Of a stretch of 64,000 nt of DNA, positions 43,444 to 56,094 are shown piece after piece. The stretch comes from Chaenocephalus aceratus (taxonomy: Eukaryota; Chordata; Actinopteri; Perciformes; Channichthyidae), in assembly GCA_023974075.1 (NCBI GenBank), contig CM043793.1, forward strand, positions 3,792,001-3,856,000, written 5' to 3'. The notes under the pieces were generated by a model. The model saw nothing but the letters and a program-made list of their open reading frames with translations. It ran no database searches and was not told where the DNA came from. The position numbers and the translations under genes were made by a program. Positions within the stretch are counted from its first letter, which is position 1; every line of letters starts with the position of its first letter.

Positions 43444-46304
43444 TAGGGTGACCATATTTTGATTTCCAAAAAAGAGGACTTGCTGCCCTCAGCCTCGAGA
43501 TACTCAACGTTTACTCAAAGATGCCTTATTGTTTTAAAGTATGCCTCCTCTGTATGGATATACAATTATTATTTATATTATTTTACTGTATATAACACAA
43601 TAATATCTCTCTATAACCAAAGACACACCAAACCAAGGTTACTCAACAATCAACATGCTTTATTATGCCTAGAATTATCTCTGACAAATCTCAAATGCAC
43701 AAGAATAACTTAAACATCAACCTGTAACAAAATAATAGCTCTCTTTTCAAGTCTTACTGGACAAAAATAAATAACAAAATATATGAAATAGTAGAAAATA
43801 GAAAAATCCAGCTTTAACAAATAATCTCTTTGTTGTCAAGGAAAACAATAAAACAGTAACCTCACAAAGATACTAATCTAATTATTTTAAAAGTGCACTA
43901 TGCAGTTTTGGATTTCACATTTGCATAATTGCCATTAGTGAACATAACATAACATTTGATTACCTAAATCAAACCAAACACATTTTGAGGCACCATGAAC
44001 CAAATATAAGCCTACTTTAAATGTTTGTAAACACAATTCCAGGCCCTGTCATTGGAAACAACAACAGTGAAACGACAACTTCTCACATATTTCTAGCTTC
44101 AAACAGTTTTCTAGGGTCCCAATTTAAAATTAAAAGTTTAAAGTTTCTCTCCCACAGCTACATAGCTTTCTCTCTCTGCATAGCTGCATACTTCAATCTT
44201 CTTCATCCTGCTTTTCTTCTTCATCCTCCTCGTCTGCCCATCGATATTTAGCTGTGGAGCTGATCTTTCCCAGCTGTTTTCGGTTGCTCAACAAATAAGC
44301 ATGAAAGTCTTTGCAAGACATGTCTTTCAAATTGTATTGCGCAAATAGAATCCTCTTCAGTGACTCAACACACAGCTGGTTCCTCTCCTTGGTCCACTGG
44401 CTGTGCATCAGTGAGAAAACCCTCTCAACATTTGCATTGTGAGAGGAAAGTGCAAAGACAAACTGTGCAGTCTTCAGTAGTTCTGAGTAACATGCAATGC
44501 TTTTGGCCTTCTCAAAATATTTGGTCCACTCCTGGTGCACCTGCAGGCCACTGAACTCCTCATCACGGTTGCACCTTTCTGTGAATCTCTTCAGATTGGT
44601 GACCTGGTCAAAACACTTGACATCATCCATTACCACCCCCTTCTCTCCTAGGAACTTGATGCAGGCCTCCACATCATTCCACTCTGGTGGCTCACTCAGA
44701 TCCATCCACGTGAATGTGGAAAACTCTTCCATGGGAGTCATCCACTTCTCCAGATACTCCAGACATGTACTGTACAGGCCTTGCACATCAGCACAACTGG
44801 TCATATTCCTTACCAAGTCCATCACTACGCTTTTGTGCCAGTAGTCCCTTAACTTTAAGGGACATGAAGTTGTTGCTCTTGCGTTCAAGAAGAATGGTGC
44901 GGATGCTGTTCATTATTTTCTTTACCTCCATAATGGAGTTCTTCTCCTTTTCCATGTCTTGAATGTGGGTGTGGAACGCAGACATGAGTGAGTGCATGTG
45001 CCAGAGGTAGATCTCACTGAATTCGTTTTCAAAAAACTTCTTGATCACTATGGGTGGTTTTTGCTGAGACAGAAAGAATGCCTTTAAGGCTGGAAACATC
45101 TGTATCATCCTCTCAATGCCTGGGAACAATGACAGCCACCGTGTCTTGCTGTGAGAAAGCATCCTTCTGTATTCAATGTCAACAACATCACATACTCCTT
45201 CAGGCTCTCAGTGCGCACAGTGTAAATGTGGAAGTACTAGATTTTGAACATGATATTCTCAAGGTCAATATCTATTGTGTCTGCCCCATGATGAACACAA
45301 TTATTCAATATGTGTGCTGGGCACCCCACACCGATCAGTTGTAATTGTCGCCTGTAAATGCAATGCATTTTTCAGACAAATTGTTTTTTGCCAATGTTTC
45401 AATGAGATATTGTGCAATGGTGTCTGCTGTCTCATTTGGTGTGTCTTTAACCTCGATTAATTGTGTTTGCATGCCACCCCTCTTCCAGTCAAAGTACTGG
45501 ATTATGATTGGGAATATTTTCACTGCTCCGCGGACACTTAGGGAGTGAGAGTGTGTTGCCGTGGTTACTCCCGTCTGTAGAAACACCACAGTACTGCATT
45601 TCTTTGAGTGCTTCATGTGCGACATCAATCGAGTGGGGCGCTATAACACCATTGTCAATGGCTTCGGTTTTAGTGCGCGCACTACTGAATTTTTTGGCAG
45701 AGTCTGGAAATGCTTTTTTTAGCAAGGCACTTGTGCAATCCATAGATCTGTAGCTGTTGTGATGTTTCAGTGTGAAATGCAAACGCACCCTCCGCTGCAT
45801 TTACAGCATCCTCTGTTTTGCCTGGTCTAACAAAGAAGTCTGTCAACTTTGCCGACAAACTCTCACCTTGCACAGCTTTCCTATGTTTGTCTGTGTCCAT
45901 GTGCGCTTTAAGATCGCCTGCAACTTTATTGGACACACAAACGGTGCACTCCGCCTCCCATTTGTTCCGACCGGGTCGGTACATTTGGAATTTCTTCTGC
46001 AATTCATCTGTAAAAGTACATTTGCGCTTTGGCATTGTGAATGTGAGCTGCGGTCCGCTCTGTCCCCTTCCTCTGTTTGTGTGTCAGCGTAGATGTAGAG
46101 CCGCCCACAAAGCTTCAGACTCAGGGATTACGTCACGCAACAGAGTACCGTAGTATTCTGTGCAATGCGCCAGTCAATTTAAGTACATGCAAACGGTCCG
46201 CGAAACCCGGACATTTTCATGAATTTATAAACCCCCCCCGGACGACCCGGACAGGGCGTGAAAAGAGGACATGTCCGGGCAAAAGAGGACGTTTGGTCAC
46301 CCTA
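43444..46304 (-). mobile_element. hAT transposon, nearly complete, with target duplication
   Basis: The ends are TAGGGTGACCATATTTTGA and tttggtcaccctacattag, and CATTAGT(T) is repeated on both sides (43437-43444 and 46305-46312). Its 2,861 bp contain one transposase gene on the minus strand covering BED-type finger, core and C-terminal dimerisation region, with several frameshifts. Of the hAT elements in the window this is the only one that keeps the whole gene outline. Confidence 0.9.
44193..46035 (-). pseudogene. hAT transposase, frameshifted
   Basis: The frame starts MPKRKCTFTDELQKKFQMYR. A BED-like finger follows (CTVCVSNKVAGDLKAHMDTD, KHRK). After a frameshift near 45750 come YCGVSTDGSNHGN (catalytic Asp region) and KDTPNETADTIAQYLIETL. 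The middle (about 45330-45165) is in another frame. Then come RMLSHSKTRWLSLFPGIERM-like sequence and a long helical part. The C-terminal dimerisation block FALSSHNANVERVFSLMHSQ and KERNQLCVESLKRILF follows, ending in an acidic tail (DEEDEEEKQDEED). About 600 residues in total, at least three frameshifts. Domain order and the S-NANVERVFS block are diagnostic of hAT. Confidence 0.9.
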
Positions 46305-46774
46305 CATTAGTTATTTATATTTTGATATCACTTAACTATACATTTAATACATGTAAGTCAAGCTAAGGTACATGTGATGGTAGCTAGTTAGTGCTCTTAC
46401 CTGTGAGGCCTCCTCCAAACAGCATAATAACCAGACTGTATCATTAAAACTGAGTACCAGTTCTAGATCCTTGACTTTAGACAAACAATTCAAAAGGCAA
46501 AATGTATTTAAAGACCAATCTTTATTTGAATGTGCCTCTTAACCTGATATATTAGTTATACAGTAATAGTATTGACAATCTAAAAAAACTGAGCAACTCA
46601 ACAGTCAACTTTATATTTCTTATTGTCTAAAGTATTTATTATTTTCATTTTCCCCCCTCTCATATTCAGTGTGGACGGATTGAGACAGCGTGGTGTCCAG
46701 AGGGCTGCAGAGACTTCAGGGAGAAAACCTCCGTGTGATGGACGTCCTGTCTGTTGGTTTGGCGAGGACTGAGG

Positions 46775-48065
<1,291 letters not shown>

Positions 48066-48291
48066 AGGGTCTTTCCTCAGCGAGGAGGACCAGGCCTGAT
48101 GGAGGAGCCCATGCTGGGCAAAGCTGATACCAACTGCACAGGCCTAGTCTGTCACTTTATTTGACTAAATGTGTTCACTTATACATTTAATAGGTTTACA
48201 CTTTCTGTCCATATGTGCTTTTTATTTAAAACATTTGATTAACTTTTGGTTCACATTTCAATAAATTGTATTTGTACTCCTTTTGTCCATT

Positions 48292-49188
48292 ATTCTTACT
48301 GAAAATGTTAGATTCCACATTCACATCTGACTGAAGATTGGCCCCATTTATTTGTGACTCTGCGGTACAAGGCACAAGTGATGTGAAGCTCATAAAGTGA
48401 GGCAAATAGAAATAATCAGCGGATGGAGTGTAGATGTGGAAATAGCTGCATTCGATCAGCTGACTGTGTTTTCACAATAAAACTAGTTCTTAGTGAATGT
48501 CCTGTACTGGTATTAAAATCTCATAACATCAGCTTTTAATGTTCCTATTGGATGTTCTTCTTGACCCTCAGAGAAGGAGAACATGTTGTGTCTTTCAGGC
48601 ATGTCCTTTCCTAACAAAAATGACAGGAAACATAAAACATATTATTGCAGAACAAGTGTGTTATTTATGAAAGCGGTGTGTTTGTGTGTTTAGGGGCTGT
48701 AGATACAATTATTTTGTAATTGTAATGTTTTTGTTTTATTTCAATAGTGAGCTACAAACACAATCAGATTATGAATGAACAGTATGAAGTTCATCAACAT
48801 TGAAATATATGTTATTATCAAAATAATATTTAACTGTTACAAAACGTAGTGCAACTGTAGAAGCTTGCTCTGTTGTCTCACTGAAAGAATCACTTTTACC
48901 ACGTTTTTTCAGACAATATTGAGAGATAAATAGTAGCAGTTCTCACTGTGTTAAATATCTTTGCCTTCAATACATTAAATTAGAAAGCTGACAAAGTCAT
49001 ATTGTTTGTTAACATCTAAATGTAACTTTTTGCATGGAAAAAACCCTCAACTTAACTGATGTGTAGGTGATCTAGTATTTAGTATTGTTTAATGGAATGT
49101 ATATCCGTGTATTCAAGTCAATACTTCATTCATTTAAACCAATATCTTTCTTGATTCTTTGTACAGTATGAAAATAGAGTCTTTGTAC
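48292..49188. other. Nothing recognised
   Basis: AT-rich sequence with no coding similarity, no terminal repeats and no RNA gene seen. Confidence 0.6.
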
Positions 49189-50003
49189 CTGAGCTGAAGT
49201 TCACTGCTGTGAGGAGTCCAGTTCTGTCTCTCACTCTCTGGTCCAGCCTGTCTGCATCACCTGGACACCTTAAACAAACAGATATATATGTAAAGTACCA
49301 TGTGTACAAACAATATAACTAATTCTCTTCTGTTGAACATGTTGGATTGTGTATTGTCCGAGTCAGGGTCCTTTTTATTTTACTGTAACTTTGGAAGTTG
49401 TGTTACCAATGCTTACTGTTTATTTGATACCCATTTGGTAATGCAATTAATAAAAACAATAAGGTTTGGGTTCGTTCTTCAGATGACTGTGACGTTATCG
49501 TGTACGCTCGATAATGAACTCCAGCTCAATCAACCATATTGTAATATCTAAGTAATCATCTTGAAATATGACATTAATAATTGTAATATACACACACCTT
49601 ATTGTGAGGTTGATTTCACATACACTACTTCGACGTTAGCTTGTCTACATACTTGAGCATAGCCAATTTAAATTAACCTTAGCGATGCATACAGTTCCTC
49701 CTACATAATAAAATATCTCTCTAAGTTACAAGGATGTAACCTTATTTTATCAACCTCAAACAGAAGCAGTTTGTTCAACAGTATTATCCCACTTAACACT
49801 TAACACTTGTCTATTTCGTTTTAACCTTTATATATACAGTCTATGATGTTAACTTGGAGGCTACGATTAGCATCGTTAGCACCGATGTAGCTACCACTCG
49901 CTTACACGCTAACCCAAACCTTAACATTCATTACGTAGCTGATTAAAATTATAAACACATAAATAAAGTACTCAAATTTCACTTACCGCAAAACCGCATT
50001 CAT
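49189..50003 (-). other. Candidate minus-strand two-exon reading frame
   Basis: ATG at 50003-50001 begins MNAVLR and meets a donor (gcg/gtaagt) after 17 nt, at 49987. An acceptor (tgtttaag) at 49269 opens an 80-nt exon to a donor (cag/gtacaa) at 49189. Spliced, the frame stays open and reads MNAVLRCPGDADRLDQRVRD, then RTGLLTAVNFSS in phase 1. No family is recognised and the next exon is not certain; a block at 46434-46402 would fit in phase. The upstream sequence (to about 50220) would be a 5' UTR. Confidence 0.25.
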
Positions 50004-50238
50004 GCACCGTCTGTTTTAACCGCAGAGCGAGTCACAATAGTCCGATATATAAGCATGAAGAACAAACAAACACGGCCGGGGTCAAGTTGTGTTCCCTAGA
50101 TGAACTGAGCAGGCAGAGTCCCTGTAGCTAGCTTCACGGAGCAGCTAGCAGAGAGACAAGAAGCTAACAGCAGCAGTCACTTGACAGAGCTGTCACTCAA
50201 TCTCCATCCTCTTACGGACGGCTGCAGGGAAACTTCCA

Positions 50239-50742
50239 GTGACTGGCGTCAAGACCCAGATGCCGGTTTCACCACTACAGGGTCAAATGGACTATTCTGC
50301 TGGGAAAACGCCTGCTCGTGCATTGGACTCTTGTTCTGTGGGTGAGTCTAAGCCCACAGCCTATGTTAGAGGACTTGTTGAGGGTGTTGATGTTACTGTT
50401 TTGATTGACGCTGGGTCCAATGTTTCACTTATTTCTGAGGATTTCAGAATGTCCATGTCTGCCTTACGTAAACGTGTGCTAAATACCCAGTACACTTTTT
50501 CACGCACAGTAAATGGTCAATTGTTGGACACTCTGGGTACTGTGACTCTTCCCATACAGTTGGGGGGCAAACATTGGGAGCAGGCTGTACATGTAGTGCG
50601 AGGGGCAACACAAGCTATTCTGCTGGGGTTTGATTTCATGTTGCAGGCTCGAGCTGTTATGGATGTTGGTTGTGGTCTGCTTCACCTGGGGGATGTTGAT
50701 ATTCCTCTCATGCATGCCACAGATTTCATTACCGTCTGTTGA
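50239..50742 (+). pseudogene. Gypsy protease domain
   Basis: The retropepsin-like frame has VTVLIDAGSNVSLISEDF (the catalytic DAGS, with DSG/DTG usual) and, further on, AILLGFDFMLQARAVMD, which corresponds to the ILG-DF-- block near the end of such proteases. It would cut the Gag-Pol polyprotein. A shift of frame to the RT part occurs near 50735. Confidence 0.8.
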
Positions 50743-51934
50743 TGCTATTATTCCCCCTTTCAGTGAAATGATTGTCCCAGTTAATGTGGATATTCCCCGT
50801 ACTGCTGGTCTGCCCATTGACTCTTTCTTAGGCTACCTGGAGCCTGAGGTGCGTGATAACGTGGGACTTGAGATTGCACGTACAGTGGCACCTGTGAAGA
50901 ATGGATGCACTGTGGCAAGGCTGCTCAACCCGACAGAGAAGGAGATAAAGCTGCAACCCGGCTCCCATTTAGGGGTGTTGCACCATGTTAAGGACTGTGA
51001 GCTACTCACCCCCTCTGAGGTTTTCCCCTCTCAGCAGGGGGCTACCCCTCTGCCGGATGTGGCTAGCTTTCCGGTATCTGCTGAACAGAGACTGCAGCTG
51101 CAGGCCTTGATGGGGAAACACCAAGGGGTGTTCGGCTCTGGGAAGGGCAGAACAGGAAACACTGGTCTGATCAAACACCACATACAGACAGGTGATCATT
51201 CCCCGGTCAAGCGTCGGGCCTACCGTACTTCGCCAGAAAAATGGAAGGAGATAGGCAGACAGGTTCAGCGCCTGTTGGAGGATGACATAATTGAAAAGAG
51301 TTTTAGCCCGTGGTCCGCCCCAGTGGTCCTCGTCAGGAAAAAGAACAACACATGGCGATTCTGCGTGGATTACAGGGGACTCAACTCTGTCACAATAAAG
51401 GATTCTCATCCACTGCCACGAGTGGATGACACATTGGACGCATTGGCGGGGGCCTCCTGGTTCAGCACCTTGGATTTTTCTAACGGTTACTGGCAGGTGG
51501 AAGTGGCTGAGGAGAACCGCGAAAAGACACCATTCACCACTGGCCAGGGCCTATACCAGTTCAAATCCATGCCTATGGGTCTGACCAATGCACCCGCTAC
51601 CTTCCAGAGGGTTATGGAGCTGGTGTTAAGGGGGCTGCCATGGCACATCTGCATGGTGTATCTTGACGATATACTGATTTACAGTAGTTCGTTTGAGGCC
51701 CACATGTCTGCTTTGGAGGAGGTCTTCATTCGGATTGGGACAGCTGGGCTTAGATTGAACGCCAGGAAGTGCCATCTTGCCCGTGATCACGTGGTATTCC
51801 TTGGTCACGTCATCTCCGCCGGGGGGCTTCGTCCTGACCCCCGTAACACAGATAAGGTGAAGAATTGGCCAGTTCAACGGTCCGAGACAGAGTACAGAGG
51901 TGCGTGCTTTTCTGGGTCTCTGCTCTTATTATAG
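50735..51934 (+). pseudogene. Gypsy reverse transcriptase
   Basis: The frame reads IIEKSFSPWSAPVVLVRKKN, FCVDYRGLNSVTIKDSHPLP, FSTLDFSNGYWQVEV, FKSMPMGLTNAPATFQRVM and the catalytic MVYLDDILIYS, then HVVFLGHVISAGGLRPDP. All seven RT blocks are visible. At about 51885-51897 the bases acagagt are tandemly repeated, a 7-nt duplication that shifts the frame into the RNase H part. Confidence 0.92.
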
Positions 51935-53186
51935 GAGGATTGTGAGGAGTTTTGCCCAGCGTGCTGCCCCCCTCAACCATCTGACGGGAAAGGATGTCCC
52001 TTTTCAATGGATGGCGGATTGCCAGGGGGCCTTTGAGTTTTTGCGGGATTGTCTTTGTGCCGAACCTATCATGTGTCACCCGGACTTCACCAAGAGTTTC
52101 GTGCTGTGTACAGATGCTTCGCAGATTGCTGTGGGGGCTGTGCTGTCACAAGAAGTTGATGGCCTGGAGAGAGTGGTGGCCTACGCTAGTCGTTCCCTCA
52201 CAGCAGCTGAACGGCGTTGGTCTACCTACGACAGGGAGCTGTGGGCGATAGTGTGGGCAGTGCGTAATTTCCGGCATTACTTGGGTCTTCTCCCCTTCAC
52301 AATTATCACAGATCACCAATCGTTGTTGGGTCTGCGACGACTTCAGGTTGACAATGACAGGATGGGGCGTCGTAGCCGTTGGGCTCTGGAGCTGGACCCA
52401 TACGACTGGGTGATTGTGCACAAGAGTGGGGCCAAACACACAAATGCAGATGCCCTTTCACGCAGGCCTGACACCCCTGAAGCTTTGGAGAATTCAGGCA
52501 GTCTTGATGCCACATCCGCTCCCTTGAGTACAATTCTCCCTGGCGCTGGGGACAGTGGTCCTAGTGATGTGTGTGCTGTGGGGACTCCTGCCACGGCCCA
52601 AGCCCAGGGACTGATTTCAGGCCCTCCTTCTCCTGACTCAGGGTCTTCAGTGGACCAGACCCTAATCTTCACTCTGTCACATGATGGCTCCGGTATTAGG
52701 GAGCTCCAGCAAAAGGATGCAGACATCGGACAAGTTTTGGCCTGGCTGGAGCATGGCCAACGGCCCCCTAGATGGAGGTTAAAAGATGCTAGTCGGGGTG
52801 TGAAGAGACTTTGGCATGAGTTTCCCCGGCTGACTTTTGTGGAGGGACTTTTATGTAGAGTTGTTTGGCTGTCTGAGGCAGGGCAGTCTACTCAGGTTGT
52901 TGTTCCTGCTGTCTTAGTTCCAGAGGTCCTGGGACACTTGCATGGTGCTCCACTGACTGCTCACCTGGCGTATGAACGCGTTTTGGCACGCGCAAGAAGT
53001 GTGTGCTATTGGTCCTCCATACACAGTGACATTCGATCATGGTGTGACCAATGTTATGCCTGTCAGAGAAGGAAGTCCCCGGTGCCTAAACACCATGCCC
53101 CCATGAGAACTTCGCATGCAGTTAGACCTTTCCAGCCTGTGGCGGCTGATATACTTGCCGGTCACATCAAAAGGCAACCGGTATGA
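51900..53186 (+). pseudogene. Gypsy RNase H and integrase zinc region
   Basis: It begins with the RT connection (MRAFLGLCSYYRRIVRSFAQ). RNase H follows: FVLCTDASQIAVGAVLSQ, AYASRSLTAAERRWSTYDRE, FTIITDHQSLLGL and KHTNADALSRRP. After a Pro/Ser-rich linker comes the integrase zinc region (LGHLHGAPLTAHLAYERV and CDQCYACQRRKS). It ends in a shifted frame near 53155. Confidence 0.9.
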
Positions 53187-53487
53187 GTTGGTTGTTGAGG
53201 ACTATTTCACAAAATGTGTAATGGAAACTCTGCACACTGATATGGGCAGACAGTTTGAATCAGATGTAGTGAGGCATTTGTGCGGCATGTTAGGTGTGAA
53301 GAAGACGCACACCACGCCTTACAATCCGAAGTCTGATGGCATGGTAGAGAGGTTTAATAGGACAGGGGAATGGGATATGTCATACCAAGTTGATGTTGAG
53401 TTTGGGCTGTGGATGTGTATTGTTATTATTTTTTTATTTTGTTGTTGTGTGGAAATGGGGACATTTCTTTCAGTAAGGGGGGACGCA
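53187..53487 (+). pseudogene. Gypsy integrase core, with deletions
   Basis: The frame reads GNRYELVVEDYFTK, then jumps to ETLHTDMGRQFESDVVRHL (second catalytic Asp) and THTTPYNPKSDGMVERFNRT (catalytic Glu). The roughly 30 residues usual between YFTK and the HTD block are missing. The C-terminal half of the integrase after RFNRT is also gone, replaced by sequence leading to the polypurine tract. Confidence 0.85.
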
Positions 53488-53675
53488 TGTAAGCATTGGG
53501 TTGAGAGGTCATGTGTTGTGAGCATGCGCAGTCTGTCCTGGTGTGGTGAAGGAGAACGTGGTGTGACTCGACAATAATAAACGGAGGCGCTATCTGGGAC
53601 GCTCCAAAAGTACTAAGTTCCTGAGTTTTTGTTACACAGAAGAATCATTGAAGCCTTAACACCTCGGACGTTACA
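53488..53675 (+). repeat. 3' LTR of the Gypsy element
   Basis: It starts TGTAAGCATTGGG directly after aaggggggacgca and ends GGACGTTACA. It is 188 bp with TG...CA ends and AATAAA at 53576-53581. No second copy was seen in the window. Confidence 0.75.
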
Positions 53676-54525
53676 CTAATGTCAACCTAACAAGGCTGTA
53701 CATTGGTTTTATGAAAACAGATTATTTCTTGCCAGTGTTCCACAAAAGACAGTGAAGATTAAGAATCATAAATAGTCATCTTCAAGTTATTCTTAATTTT
53801 AGTTAAGTTGAATTTGCTTTAATTATATTATGTTGTAGCTTCTTCAAAAGATGTGGAAAACAAAAAGCCAAAGTCCATAAGCCCTCATGTGGACATGTGT
53901 AGATAATATGCAATAAGATGAGATTGCACATAATAACAAATTTAAAGAGTATAAATAAACAATTCTAAAATATAAACATCTCAAAATAGAAATAGAAATG
54001 AACCAGCATTAGATAGTAAACAAATATACAGATGGCCATGAAGATAAAACAAATCTATAAACAAATATTCAATTACATTTAAAGTTAACATGTACAGAAT
54101 GCAGTATTCAAGAAAAGAATATACCCTAACCCTTTACCTAGTCACATCACAATGTTTAAGTAATCCTCTAATAACATTTTATGTGGGTGTTAACGTAATC
54201 GTTCAGATCCGGGACAAAATAGTCAGTGGCCTGTGCATGTTTAGTGTATCTGGGTTTCGTAATTTTTCTCTTATTCGGCACAAATGAAATAGAAAAATGA
54301 AGTTGGGGATTGTAGCCTTTGCAGACCATTAACATGCATACAAACCTATCGAACACACTTCAGGAAAGGGGAAACCACAAAAAATAGGGCCCCTTTAAAG
54401 AATACATATCTTAGTAATTAGACATTTAGTGCCAACACTAACAAACAGTCACTAAGCTATAAGACACTATTGTAGATAACTTCATCTTAATAAAAACACA
54501 CGACCAATCATATTTTTTGAGTTTA
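53676..54525. other. Nothing recognised
   Basis: AT-rich sequence without coding similarity. A short end-like block (aatagggcccctttaaag) at about 54386-54402 may be a MITE end without a partner. Confidence 0.55.
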
Positions 54526-54526
54526 A

Positions 54527-54528
<2 letters not shown>

Positions 54529-54563
<35 letters not shown>

Positions 54564-54564
54564 T

Positions 54565-54620
<56 letters not shown>
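54529..54620. repeat. CAG/GCA trinucleotide repeat
   Basis: About 30 units of CAG with two CTG-containing interruptions (gcagctgcagc near 54560 and the end cagctgtgg). It is not in a recognisable exon. The poly-Ala, poly-Gln and poly-Ser frames across it are artefacts unless transcription is shown. Confidence 0.95.
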
Positions 54621-54659
54621 TGTGGAATGGTTTTCCAAACTGATATAAAATGACATTTT

Positions 54660-55300
54660 CTGAACTATTCAGGGCTCTGTACACTGCGGCCCATTTCCAA
54701 ACCGACTCTTAAACCCCTCCCCTTCCTCGTCAGGTGCTCCACTCTTTGTGTCCCTCATGAAACACAGTGTATAGATAGTGCTATGCAACATTTAATAGTG
54801 CAACATAATTTAATATTGTCATACAGATGTTAACAACGTCAAGGTTACACTGCATTTCAATTGTTTTCCTTAGAATCATATCCCTGCGTCTAGTCTACAA
54901 AACAATAGATTATGTTTGCATTAGATTGCCAAGGTTATTAACAAGGACTGTTGCAAAAACCAAGCAGATTTTATTGTAATTAGAATTTTAGATTTTTTGC
55001 CTGATGGATTCTGATTCTAAACTCTGGTTGGACATCAGAGTGGAGTTGGTCCTAAGCGGCGCCTGCCGCTGTACTTACCCCCTCCACCCTAAAGTAGGAA
55101 CCCTCATTCCGCTGAGAGTGAGACTGCTGGCTGAGTGCCAGGATGTAGGGGTCGGATTGGAACTGGACCTGCATGGTTCACAGCGGCTTTCTTCTGGAGT
55201 GGATCCCAACCGTGCTGAGGTTACGGTGACAGATGATTCAGATCACAGCAGTTTATGATGCAACAATGACACAATCCCACACTGCCCCCCCGACATGCTC

Positions 55301-55353
<53 letters not shown>

Positions 55354-56090
55354 CCCTGTTTCATTAATCCGCCAGCAGTAGAACAAAGCTCTTAACTCAT
55401 CCAGGGAAACTGGAGTGTGATCCTCCAACAAACCCACTGATCACTGCACCCAGCACCACACACTCTCAGAGAACTCTCTTACACAGAAATCATGTAATCC
55501 TTTTTGTAAAACCTATGGGGATAAAAAGGAATGATATTTTCAAGTAAACCCATTTAAACACTGTTTCCCTTTTCAGATTGTATAATAACAATAAACCACA
55601 AGGGGAAGAATATAAATGACAATGAGTTTTTAGGATTATCCACAGCAACAACAAATCCCTGCAAGAGTAGAAAGCCTCCAATATATTAATACAACTCACA
55701 ATAGGAAAATGTTGGACAGCAAATTATGGGATTAGTTTTGTTTCAAGCAAAACTAAGAGTTTAAGAGAAAAATAAATTTCATTTAAAAAATAAAACTATA
55801 GATTGCAAACAAATCATTTGTGTAATCATGTAAACCTTAAGTATTTTTTATTGTTTGCAGTTCTCTTTGCTTCTTTCTCAATGATCAGACTTTTGCTCTC
55901 ACTCCAGCTCTCTCGTTTGCGCTTCCTCATTTTTTGTTTGCGATTCTGACACAAACGTCCCAGGTAGGCGGAACTTTCAGGGGTGCGTCCCCATTGGCTA
56001 CTCAGTTTTTGAGTGACAGCCCAGTACTCCAGCGATTGTACAGTGCAGGCAGCTGCGGTGCAGTAGCTGAGCGTGGACAGACCCCAGAAG
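54660..56090. other. No recognised gene; unexplained 84-codon frame and a (GT)n tract
   Basis: A frame at 55004-55258 (MDSDSKLWLDIRVELVLSGA ...) is unusually free of low-complexity sequence and of similarity to anything I know. It has no clear splice sites and may be chance. A (GT)n tract of about 48 bp lies at 55303-55351. The rest is AT-rich with no feature seen. Confidence 0.4.
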
Positions 56091-56094
56091 AACC

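Larger units (their letters stand above)
50229..53675 (+). mobile_element. 5'-truncated Gypsy-type LTR retrotransposon
   Basis: Protease, RT, RNase H and integrase remnants lie in Gypsy order, ending in a polypurine run (aaggggggacgca) and one LTR (53488-53675). There is no gag and no 5' LTR in the window. Frames are broken at about 50735, 51890 and 53155, and two parts of the integrase are deleted. Confidence 0.9.

Noticed and set aside
54438..54656. Poly-alanine frame on the minus strand
   Set aside because: It comes from the CAG repeat, with no splice sites or coding similarity beside it.
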